Source of the DNA: Mycolicibacterium hassiacum DSM 44199 | GTDB lineage: Bacteria > Actinomycetota > Actinomycetes > Mycobacteriales > Mycobacteriaceae | Direction of reading: 5' to 3' | Assembly: GCF_900603025.1 (NCBI RefSeq) | Contig: NZ_LR026975.1 | Span: forward strand, 1,922,001-1,986,000 | Length of the DNA stretch: 64,000 nt | In this document: one piece after another, positions 43,112-53,797 of the stretch | Layout of the letters: every line of letters begins with the position of its first letter | Position numbering within the stretch: position 1 is the stretch's first letter | Translations under genes and position numbers: made by a program | Notes under the pieces: generated by a model | Told to the model about the DNA's origin: nothing | Database searches by the model: none | Seen by the model: the letters and a program-made list of their open reading frames with translations, nothing else

Positions 43112-43738
43112 GTGGTGCAGTACACCGACATCGGCGATGTTCCGGCGGCCGAGGTCGAGCGGATGCGCGCCGTGTACGAACCGCTCGCCGAGTCCGTGCG
43201 CGAGTTGATCGACGCGACGATCCGCACCGAGGTCGATGCCGAGACGGTGGCCGCGGTGAAGGCACAGATCGACGCGGCGACCGCCCGGCTGCGCGCCCGG
43301 CAGTGCGACGGCCCGTTCGGGGTGCGGCGCACCGCCAACGGGCAGAGCTTGGCCTGGGGCAACCCGGTCATCGGCATCCGCAACCCGATCGCGCCGCCGC
43401 TGCAGATTCGGCGCACCGAGGACGGCCGGGTGGTCACCGACTTCGAGATGGGCGCCGCCTATGAGGGCCCGCCCGGTCATGTGCACGGGGGAGTGGCCGC
43501 ACTGGTGCTCGACCACGTCCTCGGTGAGGTCGCCGCCAACGGCGACCGGCCCCGGTTCACCGGCACCATCACCCTGCGCTTTCTGCGCCCGACCCGGCTG
43601 GGCCGGCTGCACGCGGAGGCCGGCATCACCCGGGTCGACGGCATCAAGGCCTACGCGACCGGACGGCTGTCGGACGCGGACGGGGTCTCGGTGGAGGCCG
43701 AGGGTGTGTTCATCGCGCCGAAATGGGCTCGCGAGTAG
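43112..43738 (+). CDS. PaaI/hotdog-type thioesterase family protein
   Basis: The 208-residue protein has a helical N-terminal part (to about residue 70) and a C-terminal hotdog domain with the GPPGHVHGGVAALVLDHVLGEVA core helix and TGTITLRFLRPTRLGRLHAEA sheet. The HGG motif is retained. The GTG pair at 43112/43115 (MVQYTDIGDVP) follows a weak site. It is divergent from the deaminase gene and convergent with the FUSC-type gene, with which its 3' end overlaps by 29 bp. The acyl-CoA substrate is unknown. Confidence 0.8.
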   Translation: MVQYTDIGDVPAAEVERMRAVYEPLAESVRELIDATIRTEVDAETVAAVKAQIDAATARLRARQCDGPFGVRRTANGQSLAWGNPVIGIRNPIAPPLQIRRTEDGRVVTDFEMGAAYEGPPGHVHGGVAALVLDHVLGEVAANGDRPRFTGTITLRFLRPTRLGRLHAEAGITRVDGIKAYATGRLSDADGVSVEAEGVFIAPKWARE

Positions 43739-45692
43739 TCGCGATCTCGACCAGGTTGCGGGTGATGGTGGCGACCTCGGCGACCAGCACCCGGGCCGCG
43801 GCGCTCTCACTCGGCAGCGTCGCGGCCTGTTCGCGCAGCTTCTGCTCGGCGGCGGTGAGCGCCGCGACGTCGACGGTCCACGGTTGCGCCGGTGTGGGCG
43901 GCGCCCCCTGCAGCGCCTCGATGTAATCGTCGACGGCGGTGACGAATTCGACCGGCAGACCGGCCGGCGGCTGCGCGGGCAGGCTGCGTTCGAGCGAGGT
44001 ACAGGCGGTGGTGACGGCGTTCAGGGCCGCCCGGTAGGTGCGCAGCCAGCGGCGCAGTTCCCGGGAGGCGCGGGCGGCACCGGACGCCGCCTCGAATGCG
44101 GCGCGGGCCCGGAACGCCCGCTGCCAGGCCGCTGACATCGCATCGGTCGGGCGGTCGAACTCGTGCACGTAGGCCTTGATGACGATGGCCGCGTAGTCGA
44201 TCTCGGTCTTGAGCAACTCGCCGGCGCGCTGATGCAGCCGGGTCAGCAGATCGTCGGGCAGCGTCACATGCGCCACCACCGCCAGCCCGCCGCCGATGAC
44301 CACCGAGAACAACCGGTCCTCGAGCGTGGCCCCGGCGGTGGCCGGGTCGATCTCGAGCAGGAACACCACCGCCGCCCCCAGCGCCGCGCTGTCGGCCAGG
44401 TAGCCGAAGCGGAACGCCCAGTGCGCCACCCCGAACAGCAGCACCGCGACCACCGCTGCCGGCCACCCGGTCGGCTGCCAGACCAGCATGAGCAGCGACG
44501 CCGCCACGATGCCGCCGGCCAACCCGCCCACCCGGCCGATGCAGCGGGTGTAGGTGTGGGCGGTCTCTGGCCGCAACACCAGCAGCACCGTCAGCGCGAT
44601 CCAGTGCCCGTGCATGATCGGGGCGAACCGGTCGCCGGCGATCGCCAGCACCACGCACACCGCCAGCCGCACCGCATGGCGCAGTATCGGCGAGTTGCGC
44701 TGCAGGTGGCCGCGCACCTCGGTGACGGCCCGGCGCAGCGGCCCGATGATCTCCGGCTGCAACAGGTTCGGGAACCGCAGCTCCGCGGCCTGCTGCAGCT
44801 GGCGGCTGAACCGCTGCGCGGCCTCGCCCTGTTCTCCGCTCAGCGCCGCCGCGGTGGCATCGACCCGGACCAGGGCATGCTCGGCGACGTGGCGGGCGGT
44901 GTGCTTGCTCTCCGCGATCGCGTCCAGCGCCACCGCTGCATCGGTGAGCAGTTTGGCGACCAGATCCCGGTCGGCGCCGGTGTCGCGCAGCGCGACCATC
45001 GCGGCCATCAGCCGCTCGGGCAGGCGATGGCCGCCCTGGTAGGCGGCCGGGCGGCGGCCGGCCTGGGTGTCGGCGAAGGTGTCCCGCAGCCAGGTCAGCT
45101 GCGCGGGGTCCAGCGGTGCGTCGCGGTCCTCGGCGAGACGGCGAGCGTCGGACGCGAGCGAACGGTATGCCCACGCCAGCGCGGCGCGCTGGGTGCGCCA
45201 CCGGCGCGGTGGCCAGATCGCGATCAACACCGCCTGCGCGACACCGGCGGCCAGCGTCGCCAGCACCGCGACCGCGACCGTTCGAGCGGTGGGAGGTGTC
45301 GGCGGCGTGACGATCAGCAGCGCGGTCGCGGCGGCGGCGATCAGGCCGGCGTGCCGGCCGAGCGCCCACTGCATGCCGGCGCCGAAACTCCACAGCGCGG
45401 CCACCGCCAAGAACAGCGCGGTGTGGGCCGACGTCAGCGATCCCAGCAGTACCGCACCGGTCAACTGCAGGGTGACCAGCAACACCAGCTGGACCCGACC
45501 GCCGGGACTGTCCTGCAGCGCGACCCCGCTGCAGACCACGCCGGCGCCGACCGCGCACACCGCCGCCGTGCCCGAATCCAGCAGCAACGCCAGCAGCGCC
45601 ACCGCCAGCACGGCGGCCGAACTGCGCGCCACCGCACCGATTTCGGGCATGACCGGCCGCATCACGTCCATCACTCGAGCGCCGCTGGTCAC
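43710..45692 (-). CDS. FUSC/aromatic-acid-exporter-type membrane protein
   Basis: The ~660-residue protein has two clusters of membrane helices, at about residues 13-160 and 335-470 in the version starting at the GTG 45692 (MTSGARVMDVMRPVM). Each is followed by long helical cytosolic segments, the usual FUSC/ArAE (YccS, AaeB-like) layout. Family members export aromatic acids or other small organic anions. A longer in-frame start at 45839 exists, but its extra 49 residues are Arg/Ser-rich and unconserved, so the shorter start is preferred. Its 3' end overlaps the convergent thioesterase gene. Confidence 0.78.
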   Translation of the reverse strand: MTSGARVMDVMRPVMPEIGAVARSSAAVLAVALLALLLDSGTAAVCAVGAGVVCSGVALQDSPGGRVQLVLLVTLQLTGAVLLGSLTSAHTALFLAVAALWSFGAGMQWALGRHAGLIAAAATALLIVTPPTPPTARTVAVAVLATLAAGVAQAVLIAIWPPRRWRTQRAALAWAYRSLASDARRLAEDRDAPLDPAQLTWLRDTFADTQAGRRPAAYQGGHRLPERLMAAMVALRDTGADRDLVAKLLTDAAVALDAIAESKHTARHVAEHALVRVDATAAALSGEQGEAAQRFSRQLQQAAELRFPNLLQPEIIGPLRRAVTEVRGHLQRNSPILRHAVRLAVCVVLAIAGDRFAPIMHGHWIALTVLLVLRPETAHTYTRCIGRVGGLAGGIVAASLLMLVWQPTGWPAAVVAVLLFGVAHWAFRFGYLADSAALGAAVVFLLEIDPATAGATLEDRLFSVVIGGGLAVVAHVTLPDDLLTRLHQRAGELLKTEIDYAAIVIKAYVHEFDRPTDAMSAAWQRAFRARAAFEAASGAARASRELRRWLRTYRAALNAVTTACTSLERSLPAQPPAGLPVEFVTAVDDYIEALQGAPPTPAQPWTVDVAALTAAEQKLREQAATLPSESAAARVLVAEVATITRNLVEIATTREPISAR

Positions 45693-45874
45693 CAAACCAT
45701 TGTGACGGCACCCGGATCGTGCCGAGGACGGAAATTTCTCCGCAGAACGCATCGGGAAACCGCGGCCGGAAACCCCGCGCCGATCGGCCCGGCGGGTTAG
45801 AGTCGGGCAACTCTTTTTCGTGCCGGCGCCATTTCCCACCGGGCTGTGGGGCCCGCTGAGTCGGGGAGGCTGCC

Positions 45875-46708
45875 ATGAGCACCGCCGCCGAGCGCGCAGC
45901 GCAACTGGAACTGGTGGCCAGGCTCAGGTCGGCCTTCCCGGAGCTGCCGGATGCGCCACCGCCGGACCTGCTCGACCACCGGCGCCTCATCGCGTACCTG
46001 AAGCCGGTCCACGATGTGGGCGGCGAACCGGACGTCCCGATGACCTACCGCAACAAGCAGTACGAGTTGTGGGAGCACATGACCTATGTGATGTGCGAGG
46101 TGCTCGCCTGGCGGGGTATCTGGCTGTCCGAGGAGCGCCGCCGGATCGGCAACGTGGATGTCGGCCGGACCCAGTATCTGGGGCTGCCGTACTACGGCCG
46201 TTGGCTGCTGGCCGTGGCGCGGGTGCTGGTGGAGAAACACCACATCGGCCTGACCGAACTGAGCGAGCGGATGGCCGAGGTGAAGGCCCGGCACGCCGAC
46301 GGGTTGGCCGGAAAGTCGTTGGCGGCCATGCCGAAATGTCAGGGGGACGGTTCGGCGGTCAAACGCAACGAACATCATCTGCGCGCCGTCGGCAAGGGCG
46401 ATCCGCAGCTGTACGCCGGCGAGGCGGGGGAGCCCCGGTTCCGGGTGGGGGATGCGGTGGTGGTGCGCGAGTTGCCGGTCATCTTCTACACCCGCACACC
46501 GGAGTACGTGCGCGGCGCCACCGGTGAGATCGTCTCGGTGGCCTATGAGAGCCCGGCGGCCGAGGACGAGACCTGGGACCGCCCGGCCCGGCCCGAGTGG
46601 TTCTACGTCGTGCGGTTCAGCATGTCCGAGCTGTGGTACGGCTACCCGGCGATCACCGGTGACGCGGTGCAGACCGAGATCCCCGAGCACTGGCTGCAAC
46701 CCGCCTGA
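45875..46708 (+). CDS. Thiocyanate-hydrolase-type fused beta-alpha subunit
   Basis: The 277-residue protein joins two units that are separate in Thiobacillus thiocyanate hydrolase. Residues about 35-150 match the beta subunit (PVHDVGGEPDVPMTYRNKQYE, AWRGIWLSEERRR, LGLPYYGRWLLAVARVLVE). Residues about 175-277 match the alpha subunit (RFRVGDAVVVRELPVIFYTR, VRGATGEIVSVAYESPAAED, ending TEIPEHWLQ). In nitrile hydratases this joined form is the beta subunit. It packs against the metal-bearing gamma subunit encoded 38 bp downstream. A GGGGAGG site precedes the ATG. Thiocyanate rather than nitrile as substrate is inferred from detailed sequence likeness. Confidence 0.85.
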   Translation: MSTAAERAAQLELVARLRSAFPELPDAPPPDLLDHRRLIAYLKPVHDVGGEPDVPMTYRNKQYELWEHMTYVMCEVLAWRGIWLSEERRRIGNVDVGRTQYLGLPYYGRWLLAVARVLVEKHHIGLTELSERMAEVKARHADGLAGKSLAAMPKCQGDGSAVKRNEHHLRAVGKGDPQLYAGEAGEPRFRVGDAVVVRELPVIFYTRTPEYVRGATGEIVSVAYESPAAEDETWDRPARPEWFYVVRFSMSELWYGYPAITGDAVQTEIPEHWLQPA

Positions 46709-46746
46709 CGAGTGGGCCGCACTTCGGCGGCCCGGAAAGGTAGCTC

Positions 46747-47478
46747 ATGACCGACAGCACCGTGGCGCCGGGCGATCGGCACGACCACGACCACGAGCGC
46801 GAGGTGGCGCCGATGGTCGACGAGGTGACCGATTTCGAGGTGCTCGAGATCGCGCTGCGCGAACTATGTATCGAGAAGGGCATTTTCACAGCTGAGGAGC
46901 ATCGCCGGTTCACCGAGTTCGCCGAACAGATCGGGCCCGCGCCGGCGGCGCGGCTGGTGGCCCGGGCCTGGTCGGATCCGGAGTTCTTCGGACTCGCGCT
47001 GGCCGAACCGATGACGGCCAGCAAGGAGGTCGGCGTGGACTGGCTGGAGCCGACCGGTTTCGGAACGCCGAGTGATTTCACCGCGTTCTCGATACTGGCC
47101 GACACCCCGACCGTGCACCACGTGATCGTGTGCGCGCTGTGTTCGTGCTACCCGCGCCCGATTCTGGGCAATTCACCGGAGTGGTACCGCACCCCCAACT
47201 ATCGGCGCCGGATGGTCCGGTGGCCGCGGCAGGTGCTCGCCGAGTTCGGTCTGGTTCTGCCCGAGCATATTTCGGTGCGGGTACAGGACTCCAACCAGAA
47301 GCACCGGTTCATGGTGATGCCGATGCGCCCGGCGGGCACCGAGGACTGGACCGAGGATCAGCTGGCCGGCATCGTCACCCGCGACTGCCTGATCGGTGTC
47401 GCGCTGCCCAGGCCGGGGGTGACCGCCGACGTCATCACCGACACCCGCCCGGCGATCCATCCGGGGGCCGGGGGATGA
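46747..47478 (+). CDS. scnC: Thiocyanate hydrolase-type gamma (cobalt-binding) subunit
   Basis: The 243-residue subunit has exactly the length of Thiobacillus ScnC and shares its His/Asp-rich N-terminus (HDHDHER), the metal claw VCALCSC at 128-134 (Cys129, Cys132, Cys134, one residue on from the described cysteines), the following YPRPILGNSPEWYRTPNYRR and the RVQDSNQKHRFMVMPMRP segment. Nitrile hydratase alpha subunits share the claw, which binds low-spin Co or Fe through two oxidised Cys residues. The residue after the first Cys is Ala, where Thr marks cobalt and Ser iron enzymes, so the metal is open. The enzyme would convert thiocyanate to carbonyl sulfide and ammonia, or hydrate nitriles. 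Confidence 0.85.
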   Translation: MTDSTVAPGDRHDHDHEREVAPMVDEVTDFEVLEIALRELCIEKGIFTAEEHRRFTEFAEQIGPAPAARLVARAWSDPEFFGLALAEPMTASKEVGVDWLEPTGFGTPSDFTAFSILADTPTVHHVIVCALCSCYPRPILGNSPEWYRTPNYRRRMVRWPRQVLAEFGLVLPEHISVRVQDSNQKHRFMVMPMRPAGTEDWTEDQLAGIVTRDCLIGVALPRPGVTADVITDTRPAIHPGAGG

Positions 47479-47858
47479 CCCCGCGACCTGGCGCCTTTGA
47501 ACCGGTGAACGATACTGCGCCGCAGCGCATCCGACCGCTGGACGAGATCGTCGAACGCAATCAGGTGTGGCCCCGGATGGCGGCCGAATGGGGTGTGGCG
47601 AACCCGCTGCCGCCGTGGAAGACCAGCCTTGACGGTCTCTGCGACGCCCTGGACCGGGCCCGGGGCACACCCGGGGTGCCGACGTTCCGGCAGCGCCGCG
47701 ACGAGGAGGACGCCTTGGCGGCCACCCGATATGCCGAGCTGCCGTATCCGGAGAACCAGCTGATGGCGCTGGCGCACACGCTGGTGGCGCGTGGCGTCAT
47801 CGGCGAGGCCGAACTGGCCGAGCGGCTCGGCCGGGTCAGGGCGCGGTTGGAGTCCTGA
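47475..47858 (+). CDS. P15K/P14K-like maturation helper of the hydrolase operon
   Basis: The 127-residue helical protein overlaps the gamma-subunit stop by 4 bp (ATGA). Its C-terminal half (PYPENQLMALAHTLVARGVIGEAELAERLGRVRARL, read across residues about 91-126) matches the helical N-terminal pattern of nitrile-hydratase beta subunits. This is the feature of P15K and P14K, small chaperones that insert the metal into the gamma/alpha subunit and are encoded downstream of the structural genes. Assigned by position, size and fold pattern; not a third catalytic subunit since the SH3-like part is missing. Confidence 0.72.
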   Translation: MTPRPGAFEPVNDTAPQRIRPLDEIVERNQVWPRMAAEWGVANPLPPWKTSLDGLCDALDRARGTPGVPTFRQRRDEEDALAATRYAELPYPENQLMALAHTLVARGVIGEAELAERLGRVRARLES

Positions 47859-47881
47859 CGGCGGCGCGTAAGGTTCGCGGC

Positions 47882-48598
47882 GTGGAGAAGGTGATCATCA
47901 CCCTGCGCCGGGCCGGCGCCGACGACGCCTGGTGCGATCGGTTGCGCACCGAGGTGGCGGCCGACCTGCTCGCCCTCGACCTGCCCGGGGTCGCGATCAA
48001 CGTGCGCGACGCCGCGGTCCGGGACGCGGTCATGACACTGACCACCCTGGACCCGCCCGTGGCGGCGTTGGTGACGCTGTGGACCCAGCAGCACTACGGT
48101 GTCGCGGTGCGCGAGGCGTTGGGTCGGCTGGCCGATGAGGCCGAGCAGGTGGCGGCCTATCTGGTCACCGAATCGGCGCCGCTGCCGCCCCCGCCCACCG
48201 TGCCGGGGCAGCGCAGCGACGGGCTGGCCAACGTGGCGCTGCTGCGCCGGCCCGCCGGTCTCGACGAGGCCACCTGGCGCCACCGCTGGCTCATCGACCA
48301 CACCCCGGTGGCGATCGAAACCCAGGCCACCTTCGGCTACGTGCAGAACCCGGTGGTGCGCGCGCTCACCCCGGACGCGCCGGTGATCGCCGCGATCGTC
48401 GAGGAACTGTTTCCCGCGGCGGCGGTTTCGGACCTGCACGCGATCTTCGGCGCCGCCGACGACGACGACCTGCAGGACCGGATGCGTCGGATGCTGGAGA
48501 GCACCTCGGCCTTCGGCGCCGACCGCGACATCGACACCGTGCCGACCAGCCGCTACGTGTTCCGCTCGCCGTTCGTCGGAGCGACGACGAGCGGGTGA
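47882..48598 (+). CDS. EthD-domain protein downstream of the hydrolase operon
   Basis: The 238-residue protein has two dimeric alpha/beta-barrel-like halves. The second half carries the EthD pattern, with LLRRPAGLDEATWRHRWLIDHTPVAIETQ at about 121-150 and a C-terminal conserved SRYVF segment. EthD-like proteins accompany some degradation enzymes as small helper or ligand-binding factors. The GTG at 47882 is 23 bp after the previous stop, so it probably belongs to the same transcript. Its role here is unknown. Confidence 0.72.
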   Translation: MEKVIITLRRAGADDAWCDRLRTEVAADLLALDLPGVAINVRDAAVRDAVMTLTTLDPPVAALVTLWTQQHYGVAVREALGRLADEAEQVAAYLVTESAPLPPPPTVPGQRSDGLANVALLRRPAGLDEATWRHRWLIDHTPVAIETQATFGYVQNPVVRALTPDAPVIAAIVEELFPAAAVSDLHAIFGAADDDDLQDRMRRMLESTSAFGADRDIDTVPTSRYVFRSPFVGATTSG

Positions 48599-48674
48599 AC
48601 GCCGCCCCGCCGTGGGCCCCGGTCCGGCACACCCGGTCGCGGTGACGGCCACCGGCGGCGCTTACGCTGCTGGC

Positions 48675-49430
48675 GTGGTCCTACAGATCAGCGACGACAA
48701 CAAGGTGCGCACCCTGACCCTGAACCGGCCGGAGGTGCTCAACGCGTTCAACGAGGAGCTCTATCACGCCACCGCGGTGGCGCTGCAGGAGGCCGGTGCG
48801 GATCCCGAGGTGGCGGTGGTGCTGCTGACCGGCGCCGGGCGGGCGTTCAGCGCCGGAAACGACCTCAACGAGATGCAGCGGCGCATCACCGATCCCGATT
48901 TCAACGCGCAGGGCAGCCACTTCACCACGATGATCGACGCGCTGACCCACCTGCCCAAACCGCTGATCTGCGCGGTCAACGGCGTCGGGGTCGGCATCGG
49001 CGCCACCCTGCTGGGATACGCCGATCTGGTGTTCATGTCCGCCACCGCCCGGCTGAAAACCCCGTTCACCAGCCTCGGGGTCGCGCCGGAGGCGGCGTCG
49101 TCGTATCTGCTGCCGCGGCTGATGGGCCGGCAGAACGCCGCCTTGCTGCTGATGTCCTCGGAGTGGGTCGATGCGCAGGAGGCGCACCGGATGGGGCTGG
49201 TGTGGAAGGTGTGCGAACCGGACGAGCTGTTGCCCGAGGCCCGTCGACACGCCGAAATCCTTGCCTCCCGGCCGATCCCGAGTCTTATCGCGGTCAAGAA
49301 GACCATCGTCGCGCCCACCCTGGACGGGATCGCCGCGGCGAGCGCCCGCGAGATCGAGCACTTCACCGCGCTGATGGGTGCGGCGGCCAACGCGGCGGCG
49401 CTGGCCGAGTTCACCGGCCGCTCGGATTAG
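48675..49430 (+). CDS. Enoyl-CoA hydratase/isomerase family protein
   Basis: The 251-residue crotonase-fold protein has the oxyanion-hole segments GAGRAFSAGNDLNEM and AVNGVGVGIGATLLGYADLVF and ends with the usual helical trimerisation region. The acidic residues of classical hydratase Ec2.1 are not both evident (TSLGVAPEAASSYLLPRLMG shows Glu only in the second position), so isomerase or another activity is possible. The GTG at 48675 starts VVLQISDDNKVRTLTLNRP. Its 3' end overlaps the convergent bfd by 4 bp. Confidence 0.85.
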   Translation: MVLQISDDNKVRTLTLNRPEVLNAFNEELYHATAVALQEAGADPEVAVVLLTGAGRAFSAGNDLNEMQRRITDPDFNAQGSHFTTMIDALTHLPKPLICAVNGVGVGIGATLLGYADLVFMSATARLKTPFTSLGVAPEAASSYLLPRLMGRQNAALLLMSSEWVDAQEAHRMGLVWKVCEPDELLPEARRHAEILASRPIPSLIAVKKTIVAPTLDGIAAASAREIEHFTALMGAAANAAALAEFTGRSD

Positions 49431-49681
49431 CCGGCCGTACCCGAGCGGGTGCTGCCGAGAGCGGGTGCCGGGGCCGCGCCGTTGGTGCCGTTGGCCCGAT
49501 CCGAGCGGGTGCCGTTGCCGCCGTGATGGGCGGCGATGATCGCCCGCAGGGTGCGCCGGCATCGGCCGCAGTCCGAGCCGGCGCCGCACGCCTCGGCGAT
49601 CTGCTTCGAGGTGGTGGCCCCGTTGGCCACGACCTCGGCGACCATGTGACTGGTGGCTCCCGTGCACAGACAGACAAACAC
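49427..49681 (-). CDS. bfd: Bacterioferritin-associated ferredoxin (BFD-like [2Fe-2S])
   Basis: The 84-residue protein has the BFD-type [2Fe-2S] cluster ligands: CLC near residues 4-6 and CGAGSDCGRC at 32-41 (final two Cys spaced CxxC), with helices TSHMVAEVV and TTSKQIAE between. Bfd reduces bacterioferritin to release stored iron. The last ~35 residues are low-complexity, rich in Gly, Asn and Thr. The GTG start is 6 bp after the stop of the upstream gene, behind the iron box, and bfrA is divergent 0.9 kb away, so reductase and store are encoded together. Confidence 0.85.
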   Translation of the reverse strand: MFVCLCTGATSHMVAEVVANGATTSKQIAEACGAGSDCGRCRRTLRAIIAAHHGGNGTRSDRANGTNGAAPAPALGSTRSGTAG

Positions 49682-49687
49682 CGCCAG

Positions 49688-50320
49688 TTACCCCTGCTCG
49701 CTCACGGCCAGGATGTGGGCGAACCGCCCGACGAACTGCGTCGGATAGGCGCCCAGACCGGCATTGGACATCCACTCGGCGGCGGCGTCCGGGTGGTCGA
49801 TCCAGTGCCGGGCCGCAGACTCGTCCTCGAGCTCCTGCAGGATCATCACCTCCTGCCCGTCGTCGAGTGCGCGGTAGACCCAGATCTTGCGGACGCCGCC
49901 CTGCTTGAACCGGTCCAGACCGTCGTGAACCTTGGTCATCAGCACCGAGACGTCGGAGACCGACGACATCACGCCGAGCACCACCCGGCCCACGTGGTCG
50001 GCCGGTGACGGCGGGTAGAGGTCGATCTTCTCCACCACCTCGCCGCCGAACACCGGCGGGATGTCGTCGGCGCCGGCAATGGTGAACCATTCGAATATCT
50101 GCGGTGACCGCAAAACGTCGCGCAGTGAGCGGACGTGTCGAATACCGATGGTCACCAATACCCGGCGCGGCTCCCAGATTCCGGTGTACAGGACGACGTG
50201 GTGGGCGCCGATCGCGGCCAGTCCGCGGTGATGCTTTTTGAGCCAGGTCCACATTCTGTCGACGTCCTCGACAGAAAAATCGCAGGCGAGAATGAACGAG
50301 TGGAGTTCGGAATCACTCAT
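49688..50320 (-). CDS. Unknown iron-box-linked protein, probable double alpha/beta-barrel
   Basis: The 210-residue cytosolic protein has no signal or membrane segment. It seems to consist of two related halves of about 100 residues (FILACDFSVEDVDRMWTWLKK and VLGVMSSVSDVSVLMTKVHDG open them), as in dimeric ferredoxin-like barrel proteins; a conserved EWFTIAGADDIPPVFGG loop lies between. I cannot name its function. An iron box 38 bp upstream and bfd 6 bp downstream make it a likely IdeR-regulated partner in iron storage or haem handling. Confidence 0.75.
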   Translation of the reverse strand: MSDSELHSFILACDFSVEDVDRMWTWLKKHHRGLAAIGAHHVVLYTGIWEPRRVLVTIGIRHVRSLRDVLRSPQIFEWFTIAGADDIPPVFGGEVVEKIDLYPPSPADHVGRVVLGVMSSVSDVSVLMTKVHDGLDRFKQGGVRKIWVYRALDDGQEVMILQELEDESAARHWIDHPDAAAEWMSNAGLGAYPTQFVGRFAHILAVSEQG

Positions 50321-50357
50321 CGCTCATTCCCGCCTGTTCCTACACCCTGGACCGAAG

Positions 50358-50376
50358 TTAGCTCAGTCTAACCTTA
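50358..50376. promoter_or_regulatory. IdeR-type iron box between the bfd operon and bfrA
   Basis: TTAGCTCAGTCTAACCTTA matches the iron-box consensus at 15 of 19 positions. It lies 38 bp upstream of the 49688-50320 gene and 190 bp upstream of bfrA, followed by a CTAAGCTTAG palindrome (50377-50386). IdeR activates bfrA in M. tuberculosis from upstream boxes and represses other promoters, so opposite effects on the two sides are possible. Confidence 0.75.
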
Positions 50377-50565
50377 CTAAGCTTAGGCAGTCCAGAGCCC
50401 GCCGGCGATCACCGGCCGATCGGCCGTCGAACCCCGGATGGGCGACACGAAACCGCGTCTATTCCAAGCACAAAGACGGGTTTCGGGCGGTTTCCTCCAC
50501 TAGATTGGACGGGGCACGACGCATCCAGCCCTGCGACCGAACCCCGACGTGCTTAGGAGTGAGCC

Positions 50566-51051
50566 ATGCAAGGGGACCCCGACGTTCTCAAGCTTCTCAA
50601 CGAGCAACTGACGAGCGAACTCACCGCGATCAACCAGTATTTCCTGCACTCCAAGATGCAGGCGAATTGGGGCTTCACCGAATTGGCCGAGCATACGCGC
50701 AAAGAATCATTCGACGAAATGCGCCATGCGGAGGAAATAACCGACCGCATTCTCATGCTCGACGGCCTGCCGAATTACCAACGGCTGTTTTCCCTGCGAA
50801 TTGGCCAGACGCTGCGTGAGCAATTCGAGGCGGACCTCGCGATCGAGTACGAGGTGGTCGAGCGGCTGAAGCCCGGGATCATCATGTGCCGCGAGAAGGG
50901 GGACGCCACCTCGGCGAACCTGCTCGAGAGGATCCTCGCCAGCGAGGAGGACCACATCGACTACCTCGAGACCCAGCTGCAGTTGATGGACAAGCTCGGC
51001 GAGGAGCTCTACGCGGCGCAGTGCGTGTCGCGCCCGCCGTCCAGCCTGTGA
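50566..51051 (+). CDS. bfrA: Bacterioferritin
   Basis: The 161-residue four-helix subunit builds the 24-mer haem-containing iron store. Ferroxidase ligands are all present: Glu18, Glu51, His54, and the later Glu94, Glu127 and His130 in EYEVVERLK and EEDHIDYLE. The haem-binding Met52 is in FDEMRHAEE. The ATG at 50566 is preceded by AGGAGTGAG. It corresponds to Rv1876, which is induced by Fe-IdeR; the long upstream gap with an iron box supports the same control. Confidence 0.97.
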   Translation: MQGDPDVLKLLNEQLTSELTAINQYFLHSKMQANWGFTELAEHTRKESFDEMRHAEEITDRILMLDGLPNYQRLFSLRIGQTLREQFEADLAIEYEVVERLKPGIIMCREKGDATSANLLERILASEEDHIDYLETQLQLMDKLGEELYAAQCVSRPPSSL

Positions 51052-51098
51052 CGGCCGCCGCGTAACTTTCCTAGCCTGCCTAACGACATAGGGGGTGA

Positions 51099-53207
<2,109 letters not shown>

Positions 53208-53248
53208 GAACCCCCCTGTCCGGCCCGGCGGCGGCGTAGCATGCCGGC

Positions 53249-53731
53249 ATGAGCCGCATCGGAGACTTCGCCGCCGACGACGCCACCGCCTGGGTGGTCA
53301 AATCCCCGCAGATCGGTGCGGCGATGGCCCAGTTCACCCATGCGGTCTACACCCGGAACCGGCTGCCGCTGCGGGTGCGGGAACTGGCCCGGATGGTCAT
53401 CGCCCTCGACAACGAGTGCGTGGTGTGCCAGAACACCCGCGACTCGGACGGACCCGCCGCCGGCGTGGACGAGGAGCTCTACGCGCACGCCGCCGAATGG
53501 CGCACCTGGCCGGGGTACAGCGAGCAGGAGCGGATCGCCGCCGAGTTCGCGGAACGGTTCGCCCGCGACCACACCGGCCTGCGTGACGACGAGGACTTCT
53601 GGGCGCGCTGCCGGCAGCACTTCTCCGACGAGCTGCTCGCCGATCTCGCGCTGTCGTGCGCCATGTGGCTGGGGATGGGCCGGATGCTGCGCACCCTCGA
53701 CATCGGCCAGGCCTGCAAGATCACCCTGTAG
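53249..53731 (+). CDS. AhpD/carboxymuconolactone decarboxylase-like protein
   Basis: The 160-residue all-helical protein belongs to the CMD/AhpD group, with the redox pair in ALDNECVVCQNTRDSD (CxxC at about 55-58). A conserved later His, found in AhpD, is not obvious. Such proteins act as peroxidase partners or decarboxylases. It lies between the MFS and glnA3 genes, 41 bp after the former, possibly on one transcript. It has no equivalent I know at this place in M. tuberculosis. Confidence 0.78.
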   Translation: MSRIGDFAADDATAWVVKSPQIGAAMAQFTHAVYTRNRLPLRVRELARMVIALDNECVVCQNTRDSDGPAAGVDEELYAHAAEWRTWPGYSEQERIAAEFAERFARDHTGLRDDEDFWARCRQHFSDELLADLALSCAMWLGMGRMLRTLDIGQACKITL

Positions 53732-53797
53732 TCGCGATCCGGCACGTCCGGGGGCAATCGGCGCGCACCGCCGATCCCGGGGGCGCACAATGTCGGC

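Noticed and set aside
46747..47478. Naming this subunit nitrile hydratase alpha
   Set aside because: The length, the His-rich N-terminus and the segments around the metal claw fit the thiocyanate hydrolase gamma subunit better, although nitrile hydration is not excluded.
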